A DNA stretch of 64,000 bases, from the NCBI GenBank assembly GCA_027922465.2, contig BQMF02000021.1:496001-560000 (forward strand), written 5' to 3'. The position numbers and the translations under genes are program-made. The notes under the pieces are model-generated. The model was not told where the DNA came from and ran no database searches. It was given only the letters and a program-made list of their open reading frames with translations. Shown here piece after piece: positions 22,893-34,440 of this stretch. The number at the start of each line of letters is the position of its first letter. Within the stretch, counting starts at the first letter, position 1. Source of the stretch: Turritopsis dohrnii. Lineage: Eukaryota > Cnidaria > Hydrozoa > Anthoathecata > Oceaniidae.

Positions 22893-24553
22893 TTACTTAA
22901 GTTGCTTGAATCCATTTTTTAACGTAAGATATGTTTCCACATACTGATTACATGCAGTATTTTTTGGATCCTTGACAATACTGGCACAAGAAGTTCTAAA
23001 TGAATTCTCGAGGTAGTCATCTTCAGTTTCATTTAATACATTGGACAGCTCAGCAACATCTTGAAGTTCTTTCTCAGACACTGGAATTCCTGAAAAAAGC
23101 ATTATATTATACAGTATTCTTAGTACTTTCAGATTTTTATATTACGTTTAAAGTAACATTCTTACCACAGTTTTGCAATCCATATTCTTTTGGAAAGTTA
23201 TATATATGATTTGGTACCCCATCTACCATGAATGTATCATTCTGCTTTCTGATTCGGTGCGTATTCCAAATTATTTCACGAAAATCATCTAATTCCCGCT
23301 GTATGATTGGAATCATCACAAATTTCATCAAATTCCTTGAAATAAAGATAAATTCTAAGAGCATGGTGATATCTTTGATAAGATCCTAAGAACAAAGTTG
23401 TATTAGTTCCTTATGCTTTTTTAGTTCTCCTTTATTAGTTTATTCAGTGTATTTATTATTAGTGTATTCAGTTTATATTTTATATTTTGAGTTTATATCA
23501 ATATTTACAGATACCTGTCAATCAGGTTATGAGGATCATAGTGTTTTTCGTCCAAAAGCCAATGCAAACCATGTTTGTAATACTTTTCCAGTCTTTCGTG
23601 GAGTTCTTTCCACCATCGCTCAATCTATATAAATAGGTTTAATAAGAATTGTATTGAACCTCCAATTTTTGAAGTTCAAAGTGAAGATTATTACTTTGTT
23701 TGTGGTTGAAGGGCCATATAAGTGGGATCATCAAGTTCATTGTCATTCCTTCTAAGGTAGCTTTGCATAGTGGCCATGACTCCAGTTTCAGTGCCTGGTA
23801 GATATATAGAGAGAGAAACAATATTCATACCTCAATATTCATATTCAATATTCATATTTTTAACCTTCATTACAGGATGCATGAAAAATTTATTATCTAG
23901 TTCATTGATATCATTTTACCTTTATCTATACGAATGTATGATGGAACTATGTGGGATGCCAATAGGTACTCCAAATACCATCTGCCGACTAACTCTGGTT
24001 TCGAGTTAGAATCCCAAACTTTTAACCATAATAATTTGCGACTCGCAGTATCAATACAGCCATATATGGCGATCGGAAATGAGGAGTTTTGAAACCCCAT
24101 TAATTTATCATGTCCATCCATCGACCACACCCAATTCACACCCTTCGTTATGAAATTACCCTTCTCTTTCTTTGTTTTTTTATTTCCTGGACGTCTGTTC
24201 TCCAATTGTTCAGGAGCTACATGGTACATGGCGTTATAAACGAGTGTTCGTGGGACATTAAGATTATACTTTTGCCTCAATTTCTGATGCATTGCCCTAT
24301 ACCCGAGCAATTGACCAGGGCCATCTAATTCTTGTTCCACAGCAGCTTGGACAGCTTCCACAGGAATATTAGAATCCGAATAATATATTCCGAAATGACT
24401 CAATCGTCGATCGATTGTCCTTATGCTCCAGGAATATGAACTGAAATCTCTAACCATGTAGTTTAACATATCACGCCGTGGTACATTCTGTGCAACATAT
24501 CTATGCAAAGCCTCTTTGAGATTTTGGTCGTCCTTCCAGTTTATTGTCGCCAT
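22893..24553 (-). CDS. DDE integrase-type transposase (IS3EU-like), five exons
   Basis: Exons: 24553-23920, 23794-23695, 23624-23515, 23335-23166, 23089-22893. The protein starts MATINWKDD with helix-turn-helix-like regions (10-60, 78-115), then an rve/integrase core. The catalytic Asp146 is in WSMDGHD, the second Asp210 in YIRIDKGTETG across the first intron, and Glu in IERWWKELH at the start of exon 3. The tail MIPIIQRELDDF...WNTHRIRKQ is typical of the large uncharacterised integrase-core family of fish and cnidarians. Junctions 1-2, 3-4 and 4-5 keep the frame with good GT/AG sites. Junction 2-3 (donor GTAATA, acceptor tttatatag) is out of phase, so there is a small indel or a missed microexon. 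It is convergent with the kinase gene. All three catalytic acidic residues are present, but activity is uncertain because of that junction. Confidence 0.8.
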
Positions 24554-24830
24554 CTTTATGTTTTCCCACGTGCTAAGTTATACTTTGAAATATCACAACA
24601 ATGGCAGCGATGGGCCAACAATAAAATCGATTGGATTTGATATAAAGCAAATTAGATTTGTTTTTGAAATTTAATTCTTAAATTTTTTCATCAAATGAGA
24701 TTTCTAATTTTAAATCAATTCAATTTATCATTGTTTTTCCAAATTGATTTAAATGTTGAAATAAAATGATTCCTTTTTTATCAAAAAAACATACAAAAGT
24801 GTATGGCAGTCATGGGCCACCATATACATC

Positions 24831-25800
24831 CATTATCTTTCCCATACAATCTATCTTATTGTGACACTTTTATTTTAGAGAGTGATATATTTCTTTTAAA
24901 TTTATGGTCAAGTTCTTCTTATGACCATGTAAAACCACCCAGTAGATTCTAACACAAAAATCTATATAGATCCCATATATATTTTGATGAGATCTTCAAA
25001 TTTTACGACATGGTAATAATGTTCGTTCTTAATTCCGTGATTTTATTATTTGTCACCTATTATGGCATGGGAAAGAGGAATTTGACACATCTTATGCAAA
25101 GTTAGACACGGTTAAAAAAGCTTTAACCTGGGATGCTATTATATGTTAATCTTTGTTGAGCATCCCACTTCCTAAGAGAGTCATAAATTTGTTTGAATTC
25201 TACTGTCAACTTCTTCTTAGAACCAATAGGAATAACTGACGTATTTGGGTTTAACGATATTGATTATTGTGTGGCGAAAAAATGTTTGGGGACAGCATTT
25301 TGACGTCACTAAGGTCAGTGTACTCATAAGAGCGCGTAAATCCACGCGGTGGTGGAAGGTGGATTCGCCACATAAACCTACACAAAATTCTATATGATAG
25401 CACGTAGCATGACGTCAGTTCATTCTATCATGGGGCAAACTGATAAAAGGATAACTGACCTTTTAGGGTACCAATGATGCTCGTGAAAGGGTGATAAAAA
25501 TTGTGGCCCTAAAATGGTTTGGGGACGAGTCTGTCACGTGATTGAAATCTTTGATTGGTGATATTTCAGTAACAGTTGGTTACAGTGCAGCGATCTAATA
25601 CATTTTTTTCGAGCTATATAAGATTTGCAGATTTATTTTTTGACAAAGGATGTGTACACATCAGTTTCCACGCTTCACACGTCAAAACATTTTACCCAGG
25701 GTACTAGTTACACAATAATCCAATACTCACAACTTGGATGTTTTTCATTATTTGACCTAAATCAGAAACAGAAAAATCGATTATATATTACTCAATAAAA
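24831..25800. other. Intergenic, no gene seen
   Basis: Moderately AT-rich. Some short segments resemble dispersed repeats (aagagagtcataaattt, also near 14205), but no coding exons or clear element ends are visible. Confidence 0.35.
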
Positions 25801-26175
25801 AGATAGATTAAAATGATTTCTTTCTGTGTTTTTGTGTACAGGTGTAAAAATCCACTCGCGTCCTCAAATAATAGCAGGACTGTTTCTTCAGCTGCTAGTA
25901 GGCAAGAGAATGAAATATGCTGGAAGAGAGCCTTACGATCTCCGAAGATATTGCCTTTCAGTGCAATACTGTACATTGGTTTATGTAGGATAGAAATATG
26001 TCTGATTTGGACAATGAACATCATATTGATCAAAAAGCTCAAGAAAAGATTGCAAAAGAAAGTAAACAAATATTTGATCATTCTAAGTGTCTCTGGTATT
26101 GGTGTTGGCACAATATCCTTACCGTTTTTAATAATGGGATATTTATATGAATCGTCAGAAACTGAGTTACATTGT

Positions 26176-28722
26176 CAGGGGCGGATCCAGGGTTAGGCAA
26201 CTTAGGCAAATGCCTAACCCAAAATCAGTTATAGTGTTTTTTTCATAAAATTGTATGAAAAAGGTATTGTATTACAATAATCAGAAAATAATCGAAAATA
26301 TCAAGAGATTCCCGCATCAATCCGCCCGATCCTTTCTTTCGCAAATAGGATTACTCTCCCATCCGGCGAGGTGCAGCGCGCGCCAAGATGTTACAAATTA
26401 ATGTTTTTTACAGCTTGAGTTTATAGGTATTGATCTCTGCCCGGAAAATGACTTCTCATAGTCACATTGACAACACAGACTAGTGCCTAACGCTCACCTT
26501 AGGCGAAGAAAATTTGCCTAAGGAGCCCCGGGTTTACACACTTTAATGAATGAACGGGAAGAAAATTTGCCTAAGGAGCCATGGGTTTACACACTTTAAA
26601 TGAATGAACCAGAAGAAAATTTGCCTAAGGTACAACCATGGGTTTACACACTTTATTGAATGAATGGTCATCAAATCTGCACAAAACGACCGTGGGACCT
26701 TCGAATTAGACCCAGTTCAACATGGATTCGCTAGAAAACATCGTTGCAGCTTTTGATAGCAATAATGAAGTATTAATTAGGAAATTTTGAATTCACTTAA
26801 TACATCTGTTGGAAACTGACTTCAAAATCTAGGAAAAACATTTTTTTTTCGAGTTATGTCTCTTCTTTTGCTTTTGCGAAATGAAAACATTGTGGCTGCT
26901 TTAAAGCAAGTGTTTTATTATTTTATGTAATATAAATGATTAGCATGGATTATTAGCACCTGACCATAAGTATGACGACAGTTAATTATTAGCTCAGCTA
27001 TGTATATTATAAGTTTGTTTGTGTCAACTGAACCGAAACCTATTTTTTATTGATTAATTAATGATGTATATAAATATTTTTGGTATCTGTTTCTGTTAAC
27101 CAAAAATGCATCTGTAAATGTTATGAAATTACGTTTGAATGACTGAGTTTATAATACACAAAGTCATTGTTATTTTTCTGAGTTGTTTTGCGTAGGCAGC
27201 TGCATGGTTTTTTTATCTCTACCTGGTAACTTATTTGTATGTACAGTTCAGCATATTTTTTCTTGGTTCGAGATGACTGTCTGGTTTTGAATTTAAGAAC
27301 TTTAAAAGGATCCTGTGTCCAAAATGATATGAACCAATACGATAGAGCTCAAAAGCCTCTTGTTAGTATAACTTACTTCTAGTTTCTGAGATATGTATAT
27401 ATATATTTAATTTTTGAAATCTTACATTCACTTTATGCAATGCATATTTTATGATGTATTATAATAAGATAGTATATAGGTTGAACTTCTCATCGCAAGT
27501 TATCATTAATACAATATCTTTTTAATTTACTATAGAGAGAAAGGGCTTTCACTCTGAGTGAGTGATAAGAAAATGAAGTTATAATATATTGAGAGTTTAT
27601 ACACATAAACAAAGAATAAAAATCTTATTACATCATAATTATGTATTGTATCATTTTATGATTTTTAAATCAAAATATCTGCCCAAGGAAACAGAATTTC
27701 TAAAACCTATAAGACTTCTGAAACAACTTTGTGCATTCTATCATCCCTCGAAATGTCATTTTGGATGCAGGAACACTTTAACATCTTTGGATATATTCTT
27801 TCATTTTACAAAAACCACCTACAGTACGTTATGTCTTCTTTTGAAAAAGGTAATTACATAATGTTTTAGTTTGACTTCTTGTTTCCTATGCTACATACGA
27901 TTCTGGAAAAAATGCTGTAGCTCTTATTAAAGAGGAAGCAGTACATAATTTATCTGTTGTTGTCTAGTTTTATATATATAGGTTCTTGGACTTGTCTCAG
28001 GGATTTCTGGAAACACCATCTTTTTTTTATTGTGATTGACATTAATTATTTAACCATTGATCATTTTTAGGGTAGGGTATACTATTTAATTTGATAAACA
28101 CCTAGTGCAGAAATCTGTTTATATTTTGCTGCCGGATAATGATCAAGGAGCTTTATGTCTCTAACTTTGATTTTGGTCATTTTACTCTATTTCTTAACAT
28201 AATTTCTTTTCTTTTCTTTCTATCTGACCATCTTGACCAGTACATAGATAAAATATCATGTATTTATCTGAGTGCTCCAATCTATCATGGTATAGGTGAT
28301 TGAAAATTTATTTATTTGATTCATTACAAGTATGTTTTCATTTGGTGGATTCTTCCTGTTCATGTACAAGCAATCAAGAAAATGAAGAAGATAACAGATG
28401 AAGTAATTTATTGGTTATTTACTTAACCTCCAATCTGGCAGAAAATATTATTTTGGCCTACATAACGTAGTTCAATACATTCTATTCATACTCAATTAGT
28501 TTTCTTTTGTTTATTTCCCTTATTCCATTATTGCAGCAATACAGGCTTGCATTATAACACTCCTTACGTTAGGACGAATGAATTCGAGTTAATATATTTT
28601 ACATTTCGAAAAGTATGTATTAGATTGGGCGTAAACTGGCGTAAATTTCATCGATTGCGCCCTTATGTGTGTTTGGCAAAAAAAATTTGCCTAACCCTTA
28701 AAAAATCCTAGATCCGCCCCTG
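26176..28722. mobile_element. hAT-like element inserted in the GPCR gene, 5-bp duplication ATTGT
   Basis: The 2547-bp element has ends caggggcggatcca and tagatccgcccctg, each followed inward by an inverted gcctaaccc / ggcaaat motif. ATTGT flanks both sides (26171-26175, 28723-28727). No transposase-like frame is recognised; the longest frame (27589-27861) matches nothing I know. Its age relative to the GPCR is clear because the reading frame is restored when it is removed. Confidence 0.85.
26505..26667. repeat. Three tandem copies of a ~54-bp unit inside the element
   Basis: Each unit runs gaagaaaatttgcctaagg...gggtttacacacttta..tgaatgaa. The unit's gcctaagg resembles the element's terminal gcctaaccc, so it may be amplified subterminal transposase-binding sequence. 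Confidence 0.8.
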
Positions 28723-29339
28723 ATTGTGTTCTTAGTGCAGCTCAATGGTTTTTTGCTTATTTTCCATCGTCATTCTCATGGGCAATGATGTTGCTTATAT
28801 CTGTGGATTGATATTTTGCAATAGTTAAACCAACATGGCATCGTACTATACTATATAACCATGTTGTGAAAGCCTATATTGTTATTGCTCTGCTAGCTCC
28901 TCTTTAGTTATCCTTGAATGCAATCAATGGCGTATTGGCTGTAACAGACAGTTTTGACAATGAGCATTTTGCAATGCATTATCTAAGCTGGTGTTTTACT
29001 TATATTGACAATGTCCCATATTCACATGGTATATCTTGTGAGAAAGACCCCAAACAAATCAGTCATAACAGACACGCAAACTTTAATAGGAGTGAATGAC
29101 TCTTTGTAACCATGGTTTCAGTAATAGTTTGTCTATTACTTACAGGTTACGTACACTTGGTAATATTCATCATAACGTCCTATGTCAATTTATCACAAGA
29201 AACTAGATTGCTGTGGGTGTATATATCTAGAGCTATAACCGTGTCAAACTCTTTCTTTAACCCTGCTATTCTATTGAAGAGAAGTTCCAGCTTTAAAAAT
29301 AACAAAAGAACGGAGAATATTATAGTTGAATGATTTTTA

Positions 29340-30800
29340 CAAAATTTAAAATAGCCCAATCAGAAATACATAAGGTAAAGAGAATCACAGGTTATAAAAT
29401 TTACATGTTATAGAAATATTTAGAAGAGTAAAATGAACTTCTCGTTACTCTTAACTTATACTTAATATAAATGGACTCGAACTTAATAGGCACAACGATA
29501 TGAAATTAAAAGATTTTATAAAATAGCAGAGTATTATACAGAGTAATGACTAATTAGATAATAATACTATTCAAGGGCTGATGTTAGTAATTGAGCATGT
29601 CAGTAAGTCAAAGGTTACTGGGAGCTAATTCTCTTAAGAATGGTGTTATCCTGAAGTCTGGTCAGTAATGAAAAGAAAGTTTCTTTAGGGTGAGATTTTC
29701 AGGGAAAGCAGAAGGATTTTAAATATTAACTTGTTTGTTGATTTTGGAAATTTTTACTCGGTGATTCGATGTTTTGTCACGATATTTTATGACAGAAACA
29801 ATCTAGAGGATGATCAATAGCTGCATGCAAGCTTTGTTTCATTTTTTGTGTTCATTGCGAACTCACCTTGAAGGCAGGAAAAAGGAGATGTCTTCAAAGA
29901 CGTTTCTGTTAATGGTTGTCTATCAATTCATAACTTACATTTAAGTATGCACATTTGCGGGAAATTTTTCTATAGATTTGTAGTGCGTCCAATGGCTTCT
30001 GGTTAATCGTTAATAAGTTTTATCATTTTTGGTGATGGTAGTATCAATACATAAGGGTTGTGGAGTGGGTGTGTGTAATCACCCATTCGCCAGTGAAAAT
30101 ATGGAATGCGTAAAAACCAGATTTTCATTCAACAAATTCCGACGAGCGAGTTGAGTGCGTAAATACGCATCGATGTCAAACTATTCTGTTCTTTTTGTTA
30201 GTTTTCTTGAAACTAATTCAATGTATTCTATCCATGTAATGTACGTTTTAGTTATATTGCGATTCAAATGACCTTTTCCGCATTATTTGAATTGTCAAAA
30301 TTTTACCAAACCGTGCTCCCTTGCCTCGTTTTGATGTAGTAATTTGATAAATATTATCAGAAATAAGTTTATAGCAATTTTCAGTTATGAAAAACTAGGT
30401 CGAGTTTGGTAGTCTCTATTCAAGGATTTGATATTGTGAATATGAATGTGAGATGAAGAAAAGAGAAGGAAAGTAAAGATTCCAAATTTTCTGACAATTA
30501 CAATGTCAAAATTAGCCTGAATGAAAATGATCTATTCTAAACAAATAGGTTTTTCAAAAGCATATAGAAGCACTAGGAAGTCAAAGCAACAAGAAATACA
30601 TAACAAGACTCTTCCAAACTTTGCCAAAAATATTCAGGTAAATCCAACCTTTTTACATTTAACTGGGACAATAATTCATCGAGTTCACACACCTGACATG
30701 CTTTTCTTGAGTTAGAAATCAAGTTTTCTCTCCTGAAAAAGATATTCGAACTCTAACTCTTTTTATTAGGCTAAATAAAGGAAAATTACTGTATGATGCG
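29340..30800. other. Intergenic, no gene seen
   Basis: AT-rich. The segment at 30320-30400 (cctcgttttgatgt...) is related in inverted orientation to 46105-46165, so a dispersed repeat is present. No coding exon is supported. Confidence 0.35.
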
Positions 30801-30810
30801 TTTTACCTAC

Positions 30811-31042
30811 AAGCCCCCACAAAATATTTGGGAAAACCCCCTTCCCCCTGATCTCAATGTTGTATGAAGTGCTGCTAGGCCCCCGACTACTTTTCTTCAC
30901 CCCAGAAACATTCTGTTATCTTTCAACATAAGCAACATTGAATTTGGGGGCAGGGGGACCTGGCTTATCAACTTGCAGGGGCATTTTCCCTTTTAAAACC
31001 AATATTTTAAGTTTTCCCAATATATTTTGTGGAGGGTTGTAG
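30811..31042. mobile_element. Palindromic MITE-like element
   Basis: The ends ctacaagcccccacaaaata and the complement of tattttgtggagggttgtag are imperfect inverted copies about 30 bp long. The interior is C-rich on the left and G-rich on the right, so the whole unit can fold back. TSD not resolved. Confidence 0.55.
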
Positions 31043-31049
31043 AATTCCC

Positions 31050-32457
31050 CTAATGTTTTTAACTAGTTTTAACATAACATTACTTGCTATAACATCACTA
31101 AGTAAAGAAGCATAGTGAAGTATCTTCTACAACACCTCTTATAACCATTACTTTCTTCAATTTAGGAAGAATTTAAAGACATACTCAGTAACTGTATATT
31201 CCAGTTCAACTGTATGTGTTTAGTTATCTTCAATTTTACAGAGTACTTCGACATATATCTTTGCTATTTTTCAATGAAATGGCATTTCTTTTTTCAAAAG
31301 GTAACGAAATTTCAAATATGTGCCAAGTGATATATGTAAAACTGGAATAGCAACCTGCAATGATAATTGTTCTGTTGAAAGATATTCACATATTTTCCAT
31401 TATGCTTTTAATTAAACGCTTACCAGATTGATTGGGGTCTTTCAGGTCTTCCCCGGCTTCATCAATTCTTCAGTCTCCAAAGTTCCTTTTATTGATTTTT
31501 TGATATCTGATGAAGACACTTCAAATAAAAGGCAACAGTGAAACATTTAAAAATTTCGTTTAAAATTTAGAATTCATAATGACCGTATTCATAATTGCTT
31601 TAATGTTTTCCCACAGAATGCTTAGATCTGATTTCAAAGCAACCAAATATATTTGAAGCTTTCAGTAGTTTTAAACGGTAATTTTTTCAAGGACTTTTAC
31701 GAACGAGGCAGTTTGTGATACATGTGATTTAACTTGTGATCCTGTTATATAATTTAAATTTTTTCTAAGTCTGTGATTTTGGTTGCAGATGGTTCGCTTG
31801 GTTGCGGAGCTACTTTCAACGTACGCTTTTGGTGTTGAAGACAGAAAAATTGCCTATATAACAATTAGAACAATAACTATAGAACAATTTTTCGTTAACT
31901 TTGGACAAATTAGCAAATTTAAATCCACATCAAAGGTTCTCTTCTTAAGACAATTTCGTGAGTATATCAGTTTTGAAGTTCATTAATGAACGAGTTTTAG
32001 CTTCCCCTTGGACAACCACATTTCAATGATATTTGAATCACTTCTTAAAAGTGATTACGTGAAACTCGGCATCTTCAACATTTCAAGGAATTGTCATTGA
32101 TCGGTCAGTATTATATAACTCATTAATTTGAGTGAATAAATTTAGCGTTTTGGATCATTCTGATTCATATTGGAGTTTGCTGCTTTTTCAAAAATATTGA
32201 ATAATACCTCGATATCATTTTTGCATTTCACCCTTGTCATGATTGTCAGTTGTGATGTCTGAAACAGTGTTATTACAAATTGGACACGTAGATAAGCGTA
32301 CTGAGTTTCAGTATCAGTTATACTTTCATAGATAAACAAATCACGGTGTTTATAATTTTTTTGAGCAGAGCAGGGTATTCTCAGAAACACATTTTCTAAG
32401 AGCATCAGAGAATTATACATCAGTTCAATTGATGATCTAATGTGATGGCTCTGTCGG
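31050..32457. other. Intergenic, no gene seen
   Basis: AT-rich; short open frames at 31783-31986 (+) and 32142-32420 (-) show no family resemblance or splice support. Confidence 0.35.
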
Positions 32458-32462
32458 TTTAA

Positions 32463-33181
32463 CCATGGAGGTATAAAACAGAAGGAGAACGAACTCTTAT
32501 TTTTCTATTATTCAGATAATGACTATTCTATTCATTGCGGTATCACTTTGATGTCATCCGTGATGCGCTTTCGGCTGGTTGTCGGTGAAACGAATACTTT
32601 TTTAAAAATTAACGACAATTTAAAAACCAAATATCATCCATTATAACAACGGATCAACTTGCTGCATAGTGACAAGCAGATTATTAAACCTAAAGCTTCC
32701 TTGAGAAACAAATGAAAATCTATGTTTTTATACAGAGTTGAAGATATCGCGTAATTCATGTATAAGTTCCAATCTACATATCTTCTGACTTAAATGCGCC
32801 TCGATAGTGCCGCGGTACGTGCAAAAACTTAGGATTATTCTCTCTTCAAAAACTGAAGCTCGGCGAAACTGCTTGAGGGGATCACGAGATGTATAGACCT
32901 AAAGTTGCAATGTTTTCGTTGCATATTTGTGACGTTTTTGCATAATTCTCCCAATTCCTACAGATTATGCATGCTAATAACTTTACCCTAACGATCTTTA
33001 ATCACATTGGAGAATTGATATGAACGAAATTTTCACGCAAGAACGCCAAAATTATAAAAATTATGCTAGATGATAGCAATTATATGTTATTACACACTGA
33101 GGACTTAAACAATGAAGCGCATCACGGATAGTACAATAGCAGATTTTGAGTTCGTTCTCCTTCTGCTTTATACCTCCATGG
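32463..33181. mobile_element. MITE with ~35-bp TIRs and TTTAA target duplication
   Basis: The ends begin CCATGGAGGTATAAA and continue cagaaggagaacgaact on both arms with one mismatch. TTTAA lies directly outside each end (32458-32462, 33182-33186). A second inverted pair (atccgtgatgcgct) occurs about 90 bp inside each end. Non-coding. Confidence 0.8.
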
Positions 33182-33931
33182 TTTAACCAGTGGTCATATC
33201 TAAGTCTTGCAAAATCATTCAAATCCACGCATATGTCACAGAATAGGAGGTTTCCCCCTAATTAGGGGTAATGAAACCATCCATTTCGTCCAGCATAACA
33301 TTTCGTATGCAAAAACGCGATGTACTTAGCACATGCGCATAACATAATATTATTCCGCGTTTCGTAAATAAATCAGCAAACGTGACAATTGAAAGGTGCT
33401 GATTTTGAACTTAACAGTTATTTTGTCAATTTGGAACAAAATTGGGCAAATTGATCCAGATTTTGACCAAAAAACGAAAGTTTTCCGATTATAATAAATG
33501 TTCGCACAAAGCACAAATTGATAGGTGCTGATTTTTAATTCGAAAATCCTGACCAAAATTGGTTAAATCGGCTACGTTGTATAATTCAAATTATTTGCCA
33601 TGTTAAATTATAATAATGAATAACGAAACACAATTTGTTTAAAAGCTTTTCGGCTTACGCCATGTACAGTAAAAACATAATTTCTACGTTGTATTTTAAG
33701 AATGCTTTGTTATATATGAAAGTACATAACAGAAATGCATGGAAAAGAAAATAAATTACAAATGGTCATCTGTTTCACGAAAAAAGATGCTAGAAGCACC
33801 TAGAAACACCCTCATACCTTCTTCTTCATTATGAACACCCAATTGGCATCATCATGTAAGTGCAAAAACACAATATCGAAGTAACTTAACGCAATTGGCA
33901 TGACCTAAATGTGATGCATGCTTTAACGCTG

Positions 33932-34440
33932 TCAATCCCTGTTTGTCGCGTCAACATCACAGTTGTGCTGTAGAAGTAACTTAACACAATCGGCATGACC
34001 TTCAGATGATGCATGCATTAACGCTGTGCGTTCATATTCGTCTTTAACGTCAACATCACAGTTGTGCTGTAGAAGTAATTTAACACAATCGGCATGACCT
34101 TCAGTTGATGCATGCATTAACGCTGTGCATTCATATACGTCTTTAGCGTTAACATCACAGTTGTGCTGTAGAAGTAATTTAACACATTCGGCATGACTTT
34201 TGTGTGATGCATGTATTAACGCTGTCCAACCACCTTCGTCTTTAACATCAACATCACAATTGTGCTGTAGAAGTAATTTAACACATTCGGCATGACCTTC
34301 AGATGATGCATGTATTAACGCTGTCCTTTCATAAGTGCCTTTAACGTCAACACCACAATTGTGCTGTAGAAGTAATTTAACACATTCGGCATGACCTTCA
34401 GTTGATGCATGTATTAACGCTGCTTCCCTATTATAAATAT
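33932..34440 (-). repeat. 99-bp ankyrin-coding tandem repeats, highly uniform
   Basis: Five to six consecutive 99-bp units share long identical stretches such as cacagttgtgctgtagaagt and ttaacac(a/t)atcggcatgac. Most differences lie in the short variable loop after CDV. Confidence 0.85.

Larger units (their letters stand above)
21147..24824. mobile_element. Alpha-kinase-carrying DNA transposon (IS3EU-like)
   Basis: A 3678-bp element. The termini are a 20-bp perfect inverted repeat, TATGGTGGCCCATGACTGCC, at 21147-21166 and complemented at 24805-24824. The flanks carry the 6-bp duplication TACATC (21141-21146 and 24825-24830). A second inverted pair related to the TIR core lies about 200 bp in from each end (21364-21382 and 24599-24617). 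Two convergent genes fill it: an alpha-kinase on plus (21583-22821) and a spliced DDE integrase-type transposase on minus (22893-24553), with 71 bp between their stop codons. TAY termini, 6-bp duplications and this transposase type fit the IS3EU superfamily as I recall it. The sharp boundaries place the kinase inside the transposed unit. Confidence 0.88.
25858..29333 (+). pseudogene. Rhodopsin-class GPCR broken by a transposon and a stop
   Basis: The left part (to 26175) encodes TM1 (ILPFSAILYIGLCRIEICLI), loop 1 and TM2 (SVSGIGVGTISLPFLIMGYL), then ELHC, the conserved extracellular Cys before TM3. The frame is cut by the element at 26176-28722. Taking it out with one ATTGT duplication gives ...ELHC followed directly by VLSAAQWFFAYF and the rest of TM3, still in frame. 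The E/DRY position then reads Asp-TGA-Tyr, followed by FAIVKP and TM4 (AYIVIALLAPL). A second stop follows TM4, then an extracellular loop frame (28914-29099). A TM6-TM7 frame at 29112-29333 ends NSFFNPAILLKRSSS, an NPxxY-like TM7 end. The ligand is unknown. Orthologous function is lost in this copy. Confidence 0.75.
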
